A stretch of DNA of 64,000 bases, from assembly GCF_000344805.1 (NCBI RefSeq), contig NC_020453.1, forward strand, positions 3,100,001-3,164,000, written 5' to 3'. The stretch is from Bradyrhizobium oligotrophicum S58 (GTDB lineage: Bacteria; Pseudomonadota; Alphaproteobacteria; Rhizobiales; Xanthobacteraceae). Position numbers and translations under genes: made by a program. The notes beneath the pieces are model-generated. The model was not told the origin of the DNA. It saw only the letters and a program-made list of their open reading frames with translations, and ran no database searches. Shown here piece by piece: positions 9,361 to 17,222 of this stretch (position 1 is its first letter; every line of letters starts with the position of its first letter).

Positions 9361-10779
9361 TCATTGGCCGGGCGCGCCTATCGAAGAGAGCCGAGCGTTA
9401 CCCGTCGTCCGCGGTTGATCGGTGGGACCGCCCAGCAGCGTCGTTCGCCTTTCGGCCATGGCATGGTTGAACAATTCAACGGCGAGACCGAATGCGGACA
9501 AGTCCTCTGGCTCGATTGCTCCATCGTCATAGCCCTTGAGAGTCTCGCTGATGATCGCGTCGACTTGCCGTTGCCATGTCAGCAGATCCTGTTCGGACCC
9601 AGCCTTGCGAACCTCCGACATGGCCTCGACAACGCGGCTGCGGCAACTGGTGCTGTCGTTCGTTTCGTCCCGATTCAGATAGCGACGCAGCCAGGCGGCG
9701 GCCGAACCGATGCCGGACAGCGCAAGCAGGGCAAACCAGAAGTAGTCGCTGTACTTGTCCAGAAAGGTTCGCTCCGTGCCGTTGATCACTGCCGCGGCGC
9801 CCCGATGCACGGAAGGTTCGGTCTCCTTCTCTGTGTCGGGCTTCATGATGCGCGAAGCACCGGCTGTGCCTTGCGTGATCGTGTCGCGGACCGCAAACAG
9901 CTGCCGGTAGAACGCAGCCGCCTTGGCCTCGGAGAGTTCCTTTCTTGCCAGGATCAGATGGTTGACGCTGACAGTGTCGATCTTGTCCGCCGGCCAGGCC
10001 GGTCTCGCGCTGAAGACGCTCGGCGGAATCTCCTCGGCCTCGTAGCGGGGGTGCTTCAGCGCAATAGCCTCGGATGCATCGATCGGAAGAAAAGTGGGAG
10101 CTCCGCGCTCCCGGGAGGTGGTGGTGATCGCGTCCGCGGTGATTTTGCTGTCGAGCGGACCGACCGCGAGATACGCATCGAGGGTGGAATCTTGCGCAAG
10201 CTTTTGGACCTCATCTGTCCCGAATTGCGCCGTGGCCACCTTGTCGGGCTGCACGCCGGAGCCCTCCAGAATGGTCTGGAGGACTGCGACATTTGCTCCG
10301 GTCCTCCCGATAATTCCGACCTTATGACCCGCCAGACTGGCGATCTCTTTGATATTGCCGGTACCCTTCTTCTTGGGATCGCTGCCGTGTCGTCCCGACG
10401 GAGACCACAGGACGACGTAGTTCTTCCGCAGGACCGCCAATGTCTGCGCATCGGGCGGCATGCTGAGATCGCCACGGCCGACCGCGAGGTCAGTTTTATC
10501 GGCGGCCAGGAGTGCGAGAGATTCAGCGGCTCCCCCGGTCGTGATCGGAGAGAGCCTGACTGTCCTGCTTTCCTCGCCGAAAGCGTCGGCCATGGCTTGG
10601 ACCACCCGGTGGTCGTCGCTGCCGGCCGGTCCCACGGCGATCCGGAGAGTCTCGGGCTGCAAGACGTAGACGAGGGCGGTCGCTGCGGCGCCAAACGCAA
10701 CGAATCCCAAAGCCAACACGATCAGCAACCTTCGTTGCCGACCATCGTGAGCACTTTTGACGGGATCGAGCGATGACAT
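9361..10779 (-). CDS. TAXI-family TRAP-type solute-binding protein with C-terminal membrane anchor
   Basis: 472 aa. The N terminus is a short cytoplasmic stretch and a hydrophobic helix (residues 18-40, LLIVLALGFVAFGAAATALVYVL). A TAXI/NMT1-like periplasmic binding domain follows (LRIAVGPAGSDDHRVVQAMADAF...AVGRGDLS...GHKVGIIGRTGANVAVLQTIL). A second membrane helix (about 352-372, YFWFALLALSGIGSAAAWL) leads to a cytosolic tail with LLTWQRQVDAI. The start MSSLDPVK at 10779 is preferred over a TTG seven codons upstream. No DctQ/DctM permease genes are adjacent, so it may act alone as a membrane-anchored sensor or partner a distant permease. Confidence 0.82.
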   Translation of the reverse strand: MSSLDPVKSAHDGRQRRLLIVLALGFVAFGAAATALVYVLQPETLRIAVGPAGSDDHRVVQAMADAFGEESRTVRLSPITTGGAAESLALLAADKTDLAVGRGDLSMPPDAQTLAVLRKNYVVLWSPSGRHGSDPKKKGTGNIKEIASLAGHKVGIIGRTGANVAVLQTILEGSGVQPDKVATAQFGTDEVQKLAQDSTLDAYLAVGPLDSKITADAITTTSRERGAPTFLPIDASEAIALKHPRYEAEEIPPSVFSARPAWPADKIDTVSVNHLILARKELSEAKAAAFYRQLFAVRDTITQGTAGASRIMKPDTEKETEPSVHRGAAAVINGTERTFLDKYSDYFWFALLALSGIGSAAAWLRRYLNRDETNDSTSCRSRVVEAMSEVRKAGSEQDLLTWQRQVDAIISETLKGYDDGAIEPEDLSAFGLAVELFNHAMAERRTTLLGGPTDQPRTTGNARLSSIGAPGQ

Positions 10780-11009
10780 CAGCAGACCCTCTGAGAGCAA
10801 ACGCCTGCAGGGCTACAAGCGCAATGGGAACTTGGGGGAACCGGTCGCGGCGCGCAATGTTCCGCCACCCTCGGCGAGTTCACAAAGGCGAATGGCTGTG
10901 CAGATGCGACCCCAAAGCGTCCCGAAGTCTCCTTTGGGTCACTAGCCGACGTCCCGTTTCTCGCCTGATATGAACGACGCCGCGAGCTGAGGCGGTCCGG
11001 GAGAACGAG

Positions 11010-11264
11010 ATGGCAGCAATTCTTAGCTACCGGATGACGGCGACCCTTCGCTACCGAACGATGTTCGTTCTGGCGGTGTCTGGTTTCTGTTGTGGCATCG
11101 GGGCCAGCCTGGCTTGGGCATATGTCCTCTGCAGTCGAGAGGTACCCGATCTCGACTCAAGGGTGACTGTCATCCTGATCCTGATGTTGGCCTTGACGGG
11201 CGCGTCTTTCCTTCTGGCCCGGTTTGCCAAAAAGCGGCTTAGGACAATCGCATCAGCAAAATAA
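11010..11264 (+). CDS. Small two-helix membrane protein, unknown
   Basis: 84 aa, not recognised. Two hydrophobic helices are evident (about residues 18-40, MFVLAVSGFCCGIGASLAWAYVL, and 53-70, VTVILILMLALTGASFLLARFA), with a basic C terminus (KKRLRTIASAK) that should sit in the cytoplasm. GAGAACGAG precedes the ATG; an internal ATG at 11034 is an alternative start. It stands alone at the left edge of the repeat-littered accessory region. Confidence 0.5.
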   Translation: MAAILSYRMTATLRYRTMFVLAVSGFCCGIGASLAWAYVLCSREVPDLDSRVTVILILMLALTGASFLLARFAKKRLRTIASAK

Positions 11265-11310
11265 GGTACCGTAAGCCGAAATCAGTCATGGTCGTTTTTG
11301 GTCAGCTAAG

Positions 11311-11372
11311 GGTCAACACCGGATCCGTCGGTCGGCCCCAAAGCTCGGCTTTGGGCCAAAAGCGGCTGTCGC
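11311..11372 (-). repeat. Decayed interspersed repeat copy (minus orientation, weak)
   Basis: Read on the minus strand, this segment carries CGCTTTTGGCCCAAAGC and related GC-rich blocks resembling the repeat described at 13384-14962, but with poor agreement. A small hairpin (CCCAAAGC.CGGCTTTGGG) is present. Confidence 0.35.
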
Positions 11373-11454
11373 ATGCCGTCTCTTAAACTGGAAGGAGAGG
11401 CCGCCTTGCAAACGGCATCTCCTTCGGGAAGGCGATGGTGGATGAAAGATGTCG

Positions 11455-12273
11455 TCAAGACCTGATGAACGAGAGCAGGTCGGGATTGAGGACATCTGCA
11501 TGCGTGGTCAGCATGCCATGGGGATAGCCCGGATAAGTCTTCAGCGACCCGTTCTTGAGCAGGTTGACCGCACGCGGCACGGTGCTTGCGAAGGGGACGA
11601 TTTGATCGGCCTCGCCATGCATAATCAGCACCGGCACGGTGATCTTCTTGAGGTCTTCTGTATAATCTTCCAACCAGGAGGCGACAGTCGCGTAGTGAGC
11701 CAGAGCGCCACCGGCCATGCCCTGACGCCACCAGTTCGCAATGATCGCCTCCGAAGGCTTGGCCCCGTCGAGGTTGTAACCGTAGAACGGGTTCTCAGGG
11801 ACGAACCGATAGAACTGCGACCGGTTGGCCAGCATGCCCGCACGAACCCCTTCGAACCAATCCAGCGGCTGACCGGACGGGTTTTCCTCGCTCCGATACA
11901 TGTTCGGCGTCAAGGAAGCGACCAGGACCGCCTTCGCGACCCGCTCCTGGTGGCGCGCGACATAGCGAGCCACCTCACCGCAACCTGTGGAGTGACCGAT
12001 GTGGATCGCGTCGCGCAGGTCGAGGTGCTTGGTCAGGTCCGCGAGGTCGGCAGCCCAGGTATCCATGTCGTTGCCGGTGCTGGGCTGGTCGGACCGTCCG
12101 TGCCCACGACGGTCATGCGCGATGACGCGGAAACCCTGCTGCAGGAAGAACATCATCTGGGCATCCCAGTCGTCTGCTGTCAGCGGCCAACCGTGGCTGA
12201 AGACGATCGGCTGACCTGATCCCCAATCCTTGTAGAAGATGTTTACACCGTCTTTAGTCGTGATCGTGGACAT
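11455..12273 (-). CDS. Alpha/beta hydrolase, non-heme haloperoxidase/arylesterase type
   Basis: 272 aa, the typical size of cofactor-free haloperoxidase/esterases. The catalytic triad is visible: nucleophile elbow GHSTGCGE (Ser95; a Cys replaces the usual third Gly), Asp223 in HGEADQIVP, and His252 in YPHGM. The oxyanion region FSHGWPLTADDWDAQM and the DRRGHGRSDQP loop are classical. In vivo such enzymes are esterases or lactonases; perhydrolysis/halogenation is a side activity. It is monocistronic. The upstream 736 bases hold a pseudogene. Confidence 0.92.
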   Translation of the reverse strand: MSTITTKDGVNIFYKDWGSGQPIVFSHGWPLTADDWDAQMMFFLQQGFRVIAHDRRGHGRSDQPSTGNDMDTWAADLADLTKHLDLRDAIHIGHSTGCGEVARYVARHQERVAKAVLVASLTPNMYRSEENPSGQPLDWFEGVRAGMLANRSQFYRFVPENPFYGYNLDGAKPSEAIIANWWRQGMAGGALAHYATVASWLEDYTEDLKKITVPVLIMHGEADQIVPFASTVPRAVNLLKNGSLKTYPGYPHGMLTTHADVLNPDLLSFIRS

Positions 12274-12504
12274 CGTGTCACTCCATCTGCGCTGTCAGAC
12301 GGCGATTGATCGATCATTGAGCCACTCGTTACTCAATTTCGCTGGCAGGGTTTTAGAACTGAGGCCCTGGAGACCCTTGCCTTGGCAACACCAACCGCCG
12401 ACGCGTTACCGTTGCGAAGGTAATTCCTGCTTCTGCTGGAAACAAATACCTACTAGGCTGCGATGTATGCCTTGGAAGCATATGGGGGCGAATGGACCTC
12501 GGCA

Positions 12505-12724
12505 GCGCTCGGAGACCAAAACGCGGCAACCTTCGACATATAGATCGAGAAATGACTGCAAGTCCGAAAATTCATCGGCCGCGCGAAGTGCTTCGGGGCG
12601 ATCCCACTTGAGGTCAATACCATTGCGCTTTCGCCAGGGCGAACATCATCTCTGGCTCGATACTGCCCTCGAGGTGCCTATGTAATTCGGTCTTCGGAAG
12701 TTTGCGGATGAATGGCGCCAAGTC
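12505..12724 (-). pseudogene. Adenosine/adenine deaminase-family fragment, frameshifted and truncated
   Basis: On the minus strand, 12724 to about 12628 reads [18 protein letters not shown] then [10 protein letters not shown], the N terminus of the adenosine-deaminase family including the zinc-binding HxH. One base near 12627 then shifts the frame; the next frame continues the family as [20 protein letters not shown] then SDLQSFLDLYVEGCRVL to about 12505. After that similarity fades and stops appear. The rest of the gene (about 270 residues) is missing. It is therefore a relic, not listed by simple ORF calling because each piece is short. Confidence 0.75.
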
Positions 12725-12746
12725 TTGTATTCAGGATCACCCATCT

Positions 12747-12780
12747 CTTTGAGAGCTGTTTTTCTTTGAGAGCTGTTTTC
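12747..12780. repeat. 17-bp tandem duplication
   Basis: Two adjacent copies of CTTTGAGAGCTGTTTTY (12747-12763 and 12764-12780) differ only at the last base. It looks like a recent slippage duplication in non-coding DNA beside the deaminase relic. Confidence 0.75.
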
Positions 12781-13009
12781 GCTCGGGCCGTACAACGAAC
12801 CCGTTCTGCTGTCGAAAGCAAAGCCGGAACGATTCATGTGGAGTCAGCTATGGGCCATTAACGGAACATTATGACTCCGGCTCTCCTTACGAAGGTTTGT
12901 TGGTCAAAAACGAATATGCTGGCTACCGGCCCAGCGAAGCACCGCAAGAGGCAGACTTCGAGGTAGGAGCTACAGGCGGCTCTGTTTGCGCTAGAAAGTT
13001 GGTGAGGGA

Positions 13010-13366
13010 ATGGAACGTAGCACCGCATTGATGTCCCTCGTCGAAGGAAGCATCTTTCACGCTACGACACCCAATGGCGCGAGCTACATCTGCTTGGTTA
13101 CGTTGATCGCGAACGGCCAGATTTGGGCTAGGCGGGTAACGACGCAGGAGCCGCTCGTGTTTGATCGCACGACGGGCATAGCCGAGGTCGGCGACGACTC
13201 GGTGATGTGCACAATCGACTCAACCGCGCCATTGCCGACCGACATTCATGAGGTCTTGCTCCAGCTCGATCGGAGATACGGAGCTGGGCACGATCCACGC
13301 CTGCGCCGGGAGGAAATGAACGCTTTGCTGTTCGTTGGCCCGTTCTGGCGCGCCCATCCGCTATGA
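13010..13366 (+). CDS. Conserved-type hypothetical protein (118 aa)
   Basis: 118 aa, no named family recognised. GGTGAGGGA precedes the ATG. The protein is a small, probably cytosolic beta-rich domain: SLVEGSIFHATTPNGASYICLVTLIANGQIWARRVTTQEPLVFDRTTG. It ends in a pattern I associate with uncharacterised rhizobial proteins (CTIDSTAPLPTDIHEVLLQLDRRYGAGHDPRL...LLFVGPFWRAHPL). No signal peptide or membrane segment is seen. Normal codon use supports a real gene among decayed repeats. Confidence 0.65.
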   Translation: MERSTALMSLVEGSIFHATTPNGASYICLVTLIANGQIWARRVTTQEPLVFDRTTGIAEVGDDSVMCTIDSTAPLPTDIHEVLLQLDRRYGAGHDPRLRREEMNALLFVGPFWRAHPL

Positions 13367-13669
13367 TTTGAGGGGTTGGTCGGATGTTCGCTCCGGGTAA
13401 AAAGCGGCCGATCGGTCGCGGGGCCGTTTATTTCGGGTCGACGCCGGGAAGCCAACATTGGGGGCGCAGACCGGTAGGTCCGGGACACCGGAGATTTCGC
13501 CGCACGCGCTCGAAAAGGCGGCGAACGACATGAGAGCCGCGATCAGGGGGGCGTCGTGGCGAGTCACGAGGAAAGACATCCCCCAGCTCCGGAAATGCTC
13601 CGTGCGGCCCAGCATTTACGTTCCGGGCCAGGAGCTGAAATTATGCGCGGTCAACTGAGGCGGCTTTGC
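13367..13669. other. Intergenic region, repeat copy plus unassigned sequence
   Basis: 303 bases between two small genes. The left part is the repeat copy at 13384-13462. The right part (13458-13658) has a 66-codon open frame on the plus strand (SPHALEKAANDMRAAIRGASWRV...) that I cannot assign and do not call as a gene. Confidence 0.4.
13384..13462 (+). repeat. Interspersed repeat copy
   Basis: The copy starts GATGTTCGCTCCGGGTAAAAAGCGG and ends AAGCCAACATTGGGG about 56 bases later. It has the same layout as the copies at 14305, 14843, 15341 and 16012: a CGCTYCGGGTCARAAGC-like head and a GAGCRGACATTG-like tail. Confidence 0.5.
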
Positions 13670-13927
13670 TCATCCAAATAACGCCACAAGAGGTCCTATT
13701 GCAAAGATCCAGAAGCTGAAGGCTGTTTCATTTTTTATTGCCCAGGCGCGATATTTCTGCCCCTCTCCATTAAACAACTCCTTGTCTACTTGCGCTGCAA
13801 ACCTTCGGAGGAAGATCACGTCTTTACGTTCGACGCCGGGAGCTAAGTTCCGCCGGGCTTGCGTTAGGAGATAAAGCTCGAGTCCGCCGAAGACCACGAC
13901 ACCAAAGAACCAGATATAGCGTGCCAT
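13670..13927 (-). CDS. Small membrane protein, unknown (85 aa)
   Basis: 85 aa with an N-terminal helix (YIWFFGVVVFGGLELYLLTQ), a charged middle (RRNLAPGVERKDVIFLRRFAAQVDKELFNGEGQKYRAW) and a C-terminal helix (FSFWIFAIGPLVALFG). AGGGGAGC lies 8 bases before the ATG. The N-in/C-in two-helix layout is inferred from charge. No family recognised. Confidence 0.6.
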   Translation of the reverse strand: MARYIWFFGVVVFGGLELYLLTQARRNLAPGVERKDVIFLRRFAAQVDKELFNGEGQKYRAWAIKNETAFSFWIFAIGPLVALFG

Positions 13928-13969
13928 CGAACCGGCTCCCCTGCTGTCTAAATCTTAAAGCGCCGGCGG

Positions 13970-14012
13970 TCTGTCTGCTATGGGTCAGAAGCTGACCCGT
14001 CCCAATTGCTCA
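13970..14012 (+). repeat. Interspersed repeat copy (head only)
   Basis: CTGCTATGGGTCAGAAGCTGACCCGTCCC matches the head of the local repeat family (CTNNGGGTCARAAGC). No tail is recognised. An inverted repeat GGGTCAG...CTGACCC is embedded. Confidence 0.5.
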
Positions 14013-14106
14013 ATTTCTAAGAATTTGGTCGGATGGAGTTTTTAGGAGACGAGACTAATGCTGGGACTATAATGCTGAAACATTATCCTATCCCTTGGAT
14101 CAAGCG

Positions 14107-14301
14107 ATGAGATGGCTTAGCTGGCAGTTCACGCGCACCGACGTGCTCAGCGGCCTTTTTGCCGTTATTCTATTAGGTATCTGTGCCGTTATTCTTGTTC
14201 GCCATCCGTCCGTTCATCAGTCAACGGGCTTCGACCCAGATTGGGAATGCAAAAGCATCCCCGACAGTGAGCCAGTTTGCATGAAGAAGATTAGCCATTA
14301 A
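14107..14301 (+). CDS. Small single-span membrane protein, unknown (64 aa)
   Basis: 64 aa: a tryptophan-rich N terminus (MRWLSWQFTRTD), one hydrophobic helix (VLSGLFAVILLGICAVILV) and a short tail containing two cysteines (DWECKSIPDSEPVCMKKISH) that would be periplasmic if the N terminus is inside. The start is uncertain: a TTG at 14095 is in frame, and neither start has a strong ribosome-binding site. No family recognised. Confidence 0.45.
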   Translation: MRWLSWQFTRTDVLSGLFAVILLGICAVILVRHPSVHQSTGFDPDWECKSIPDSEPVCMKKISH

Positions 14302-14304
14302 GAC

Positions 14305-14415
14305 GGTCGCTATGGGTCGGTCGCCTCGATCCGGCTCCTCGCGGGCGGTTTAACCCGGGAGAGCAGACGTTGCCGGCGCCGACTGGAAAGTCCGCATTGG
14401 GCCACAAACGGACAT
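14305..14415 (+). repeat. Interspersed repeat copy
   Basis: The head GGTCGCTATGGGTCGGTCGC at 14305 and the tail GAGAGCAGACGTTGCCGG at 14360 are followed by a second, overlapping partial copy (GTCCGCATTGGGCCACAAACGGACATTC, 14390-14416). Confidence 0.55.
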
Positions 14416-14811
14416 TCAATTCGGGATATCTTCGCCGTTCCAGAAGCGATTGAGCGTCTCCCACCAGCGCTTCGATTCTGATTTCAACCAAAATTCGAAC
14501 CTCCTCGGGTCGATGCCTCTATTCAAGGAAACATTCTGAATACCCTCGAGTAGACCAATCGTTGCCGCCTCCTTAACGTATTGATCCCCCTCGCAATGCC
14601 ATCGCTCAACCACATCGAAGACCACTTCGAAATGCTTGGTCTCGCCGGCGTGGAGCTGCTCCACGAGATGGTGAGCTAAATCTTGAAGCGCCAAGTAGTA
14701 TGGCAGTCCCTCTTTGCTATCTTCCCAATGATTGAGGAAAGCGCGCCAGGCCGGTACGAACGTCGGGCACGCGGCGAGCATTGGGTCGAACATGTCATTC
14801 TTACTGATCAT
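14416..14811 (-). CDS. Conserved-type hypothetical protein (131 aa), possible immunity-like fold
   Basis: 131 aa, soluble, acidic and rich in aromatic residues. Salient pattern: MLAACPTFVPAWRAFLNHW near the N terminus, then LPYYLALQDLAHHLVEQLHAGETKHFEVVFDVVERWHCEGDQYVKEAATIGLLEGIQN. I recall this EGDxYVxEAATIGLLExxQN pattern from an uncharacterised family (possibly DUF7674; not verified). Such small stand-alone helical proteins are often immunity-like, but no toxin gene is next to it, so no role is assigned. It ends within the repeat-rich spacer. Confidence 0.65.
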   Translation of the reverse strand: MISKNDMFDPMLAACPTFVPAWRAFLNHWEDSKEGLPYYLALQDLAHHLVEQLHAGETKHFEVVFDVVERWHCEGDQYVKEAATIGLLEGIQNVSLNRGIDPRRFEFWLKSESKRWWETLNRFWNGEDIPN

Positions 14812-14842
14812 TGTCGGGAGAGCTTAGTTCATCCAGGGACAA

Positions 14843-14962
14843 ATGTCTCCAATGGGTCAAAAGCTGCCCTGAGCCGCTCCGGCGGTTCACTTCCGGTCGA
14901 TCCTCGAGAGCGGACATTCTTAGCGTCGCTCCGGAAGGTTCGAGATGGGCCAAAAGGCGAAA
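14843..14962 (+). repeat. Interspersed repeat copy (best preserved)
   Basis: The head ATGTCTCCAATGGGTCAAAAGC at 14843 and the tail GAGAGCGGACATTC at 14908 are followed by a degenerate second head (GAGATGGGCCAAAAGGCG, 14942-14960). It has the same layout as the neighbouring copies. Confidence 0.6.
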
Positions 14963-15017
14963 TGACTGATACAAGGCGAGGCCGGCACTAAGGTGACCCA
15001 AAATCCGCGAGACATGC

Positions 15018-15326
15018 ATGCCTTCTGACAAACCGCTTCCTCGCCTATACGTCGATTTCAACGAGATGTTGGCTCCAGACTTGGTTCTCTTGTCGCGGCA
15101 CGGTGCGAAGCGAGATGCAAATGGCGAGATGATTCATTTGTATGAAGGGCTCGTAGTCGCGATCTTTTCCGACGACCTAGATGACCAAGGGCAACCGGAT
15201 AACCTCGTCGCGGTGGGAGTTGTTGAACGCAACCATGACGAAGGTTGGTCGAAACACGTCAAATGGTGTTGCCGCATTGGACCAGAGGGAATCCGGCACG
15301 AATCTGACTTCAAGACCAACTCCTAG
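15018..15326 (+). CDS. Conserved-type hypothetical protein (102 aa)
   Basis: 102 aa, acidic, soluble, no known domain. Sequence: LPRLYVDFNEMLAPDLVLLSRHG then EGLVVAIFSDDLDDQGQPDNLVAVGVVERNHDEGWSKHVKWCCRIGPEGIRHESDF. The DDLDDxGxPDNLxAxGVVERN and KWCCRI blocks look conserved and resemble uncharacterised rhizobial proteins I remember. Codon use is normal. It sits alone between repeat copies. Confidence 0.65.
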   Translation: MPSDKPLPRLYVDFNEMLAPDLVLLSRHGAKRDANGEMIHLYEGLVVAIFSDDLDDQGQPDNLVAVGVVERNHDEGWSKHVKWCCRIGPEGIRHESDFKTNS

Positions 15327-15337
15327 CCGCTAACCAA

Positions 15338-15425
15338 AATGGTCCGCTTCGGGTCAAAAGCCGGCTTGTTGCACGAAAATTGCTTGCTTCCGCTTTGAGA
15401 TCCTGGAGCAGACATTGCCGGAGCT
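15338..15425 (+). repeat. Interspersed repeat copy
   Basis: The head ATGGTCCGCTTCGGGTCAAAAGC at 15339 and the tail GGAGCAGACATTGCCGG at 15402 have the same spacing as in the other copies. Confidence 0.6.
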
Positions 15426-15493
15426 GAGCCGAAGGTGGCCACCGTACGAGGACCGATTTGGAACGGCGGTCATACGCCGTTCGCCGCTCAGGG

Positions 15494-15907
15494 CTACCGT
15501 GCCCTATGGCGGGCGCTCAGGTATCCGCCAAACGCCGTGACCGCGGGGCTCAGCAGCAGAGAGACGAAGTACAGTGCTTCATGACCCGCCGCACCGCCTC
15601 TGACCAGGGCGTATACGGTGGCTCCGACCGAAAGGATCGACGACAAGCCCCCGTTGAGAACGTCATCGTGCCTGGCCATGCGGGCCGCGACGTAGCCACT
15701 AAGCACGGAGCCGAGTGAGCCCAGGAGGGTAGACCAGAACCAGAAGACGCCGCTCGCCAGCACGAACTGGTTGGCGGCGTCCATATTGTTCGTGGAAGCT
15801 GCCGATGACTTCAGGACATAGATCGCCGCCAAGAAGCCCGCGATGGAAGACAAAACGATGTCGACAATGTTGCCGACCGCAACAGCCATGAGAGATATGC
15901 GGTTCAT
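15494..15907 (-). CDS. Four-helix membrane protein, unknown (137 aa)
   Basis: 137 aa with four predicted membrane helices: VAVGNIVDIVLSSIAGFLAAIYVL, FVLASGVFWFWSTLLGSLGSVLSGYVAARM, GGLSSILSVGATVYALV, and YFVSLLLSPAVTAFGGYLSAR. Small-residue (Gly/Ser/Ala) faces suggest tight packing. No signal peptide, motif or neighbour points to a function. It is possibly a small integral protein with a glycine-zipper-like packing mode. Confidence 0.6.
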   Translation of the reverse strand: MNRISLMAVAVGNIVDIVLSSIAGFLAAIYVLKSSAASTNNMDAANQFVLASGVFWFWSTLLGSLGSVLSGYVAARMARHDDVLNGGLSSILSVGATVYALVRGGAAGHEALYFVSLLLSPAVTAFGGYLSARHRAR

Positions 15908-16009
15908 CCCGTCCTATGCACTTTAGGTCACTGAACGTAGCAACCTACACTTAAACGGCGCTATCAAAAAGCGGTACGAGGGAGCAAGGTTGCGAACGTG
16001 CTTAGGCGG

Positions 16010-16090
16010 TTGGTCCGCTCCGGGTCAGAAGCAGCCTTCCGGCGGTCCTACGACTTACTTCCGGTTGAACCCCGAACGCGGACCTGTCCG
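16010..16090 (+). repeat. Interspersed repeat copy
   Basis: The head TTGGTCCGCTCCGGGTCAGAAGC at 16010 and the tail CGAACGCGGACCTGTCCGG at 16074 match the local family. It lies 100 bases from the convergent end of the hydrolase gene. Confidence 0.55.
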
Positions 16091-16157
16091 GTGCCGGCCG
16101 GAAGATCTGGGATGGATCAATCAGCGACGCCGGCAGGGGGCGCAGCCATGCCAGATG

Positions 16158-17135
16158 TCACTGGCTTCCAGCGAGATGCTGATGGAAAAACCCGATCATC
16201 TCAGCGTGAAGGTGTTGATGAAAATCGTGACGGTCGAAGCCCGGCGCGTCGGTGCAAGCCGACGGGTTACCCTGCGCTTCCTTCGGTGTGCAGGTTGCAA
16301 GGAAAGAGAAGTGTTTGGCGTTTGTCACGAAGTGACAATCCGGGCTTGGAAGCCCTTGTTTGATCGCTGCCGCGCAGCAGCCTGACAGGCCATCAGCATT
16401 CTGTGCAGGATCGGAGCTCCATAACTGCACCGGAACCGCAACTTCCTTCAGGTTCTTCTCGGGGAACACAAATGCCGGATATGGATCAATGATGACGGCA
16501 GCCCTCACGCGCGGATCAGTCGTGACTGGCTGACCGGGCGCCTCACCGTTTTCCAGCTGCTTGCAGGCCAACAGACTGGACGTTGCGCAATTGGGCAGGC
16601 CCTTTCGCAAATCGGGATGACCACCGATGACGGCAAGACCCGTATAGCCGCCAAACGAAAATCCGTAGAGACCAATACGCTGAGCGTCGATGCGTGCCGC
16701 GTCGGGCCAGCCATCGAGCATGTAGTCGATCAGCCGCTTGATATCCGCAGGGCGCTCCACCAGCACCGAAAGGCTGTCGGTACGGCTGGCGTCGCGCCAA
16801 GTGTCACCGGGATGATTGAGTGCAGCGACGACAAAGCCCGCGTCGGCCAAGGCCGCCGCAGTATCATGGTGACCGCCGAACCAGCCTCGTCTGCCGTGCG
16901 ATATCACGATGAGGGGAAGCTTTTCCCCTGTCACGGCGCATCCGGGGACTGCAAGGAAGATGGCACCACGTGCATCCATTTCTCGCGGGGGCTCCGTACA
17001 AGGTGTCCAAACGAGCAGTCTGATCCCCGGTCCCACCCCGTCAGCGGGAATGTCAAAATTTCTCACACCCGCCGCGTTCGCCACTGTCAGTTCAAGGAAG
17101 AAGCAGAAAGCAGATAACAAAATAACGAGACGCAT
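16158..17135 (-). CDS. Secreted alpha/beta hydrolase, dienelactone-hydrolase/PAF-acetylhydrolase-like
   Basis: 325 aa. The start at 17135 gives a clear signal peptide (MRLVILLSAFCFFLELTVANA), so the enzyme is exported; an in-frame codon 11 residues upstream would bury it. The hydrolase core shows PLIVISHGRRGWFGGHHDTAAALADAGFVVAALNHPGDT (oxyanion region), the nucleophile elbow GLYGFSFGGYTGL, and a late NAKHFSFL/DRHDFH region for the catalytic histidine. Cysteine pairs (GCAVTG, LSGCCAAA, TCTPKEA, ACTDAPG) suggest periplasmic disulfides. The substrate is unknown. Confidence 0.85.
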   Translation of the reverse strand: MRLVILLSAFCFFLELTVANAAGVRNFDIPADGVGPGIRLLVWTPCTEPPREMDARGAIFLAVPGCAVTGEKLPLIVISHGRRGWFGGHHDTAAALADAGFVVAALNHPGDTWRDASRTDSLSVLVERPADIKRLIDYMLDGWPDAARIDAQRIGLYGFSFGGYTGLAVIGGHPDLRKGLPNCATSSLLACKQLENGEAPGQPVTTDPRVRAAVIIDPYPAFVFPEKNLKEVAVPVQLWSSDPAQNADGLSGCCAAAIKQGLPSPDCHFVTNAKHFSFLATCTPKEAQGNPSACTDAPGFDRHDFHQHLHAEMIGFFHQHLAGSQ

Positions 17136-17187
17136 TACTGGCTCCTGCGGGAAAAACGGCCTGCACAATGGGGAGTTGAACCAACCG

Positions 17188-17222
17188 ATTATGTCGCCTT
17201 CGGGTCAAGAGCGGGATCAGCC
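17188..17222 (+). repeat. Interspersed repeat copy (head only)
   Basis: ATTATGTCGCCTTCGGGTCAAGAGCGGG matches the head consensus of the local family. The tail is not evident. Confidence 0.45.

Noticed and set aside
12646..12837. 63-codon minus-strand ORF
   Set aside because: It overlaps the deaminase relic in the wrong frame and includes the 17-bp slippage duplication.
13361..13658. Two overlapping small ORFs on opposite strands
   Set aside because: They cross a repeat copy, lack ribosome-binding sites and have no recognisable content.
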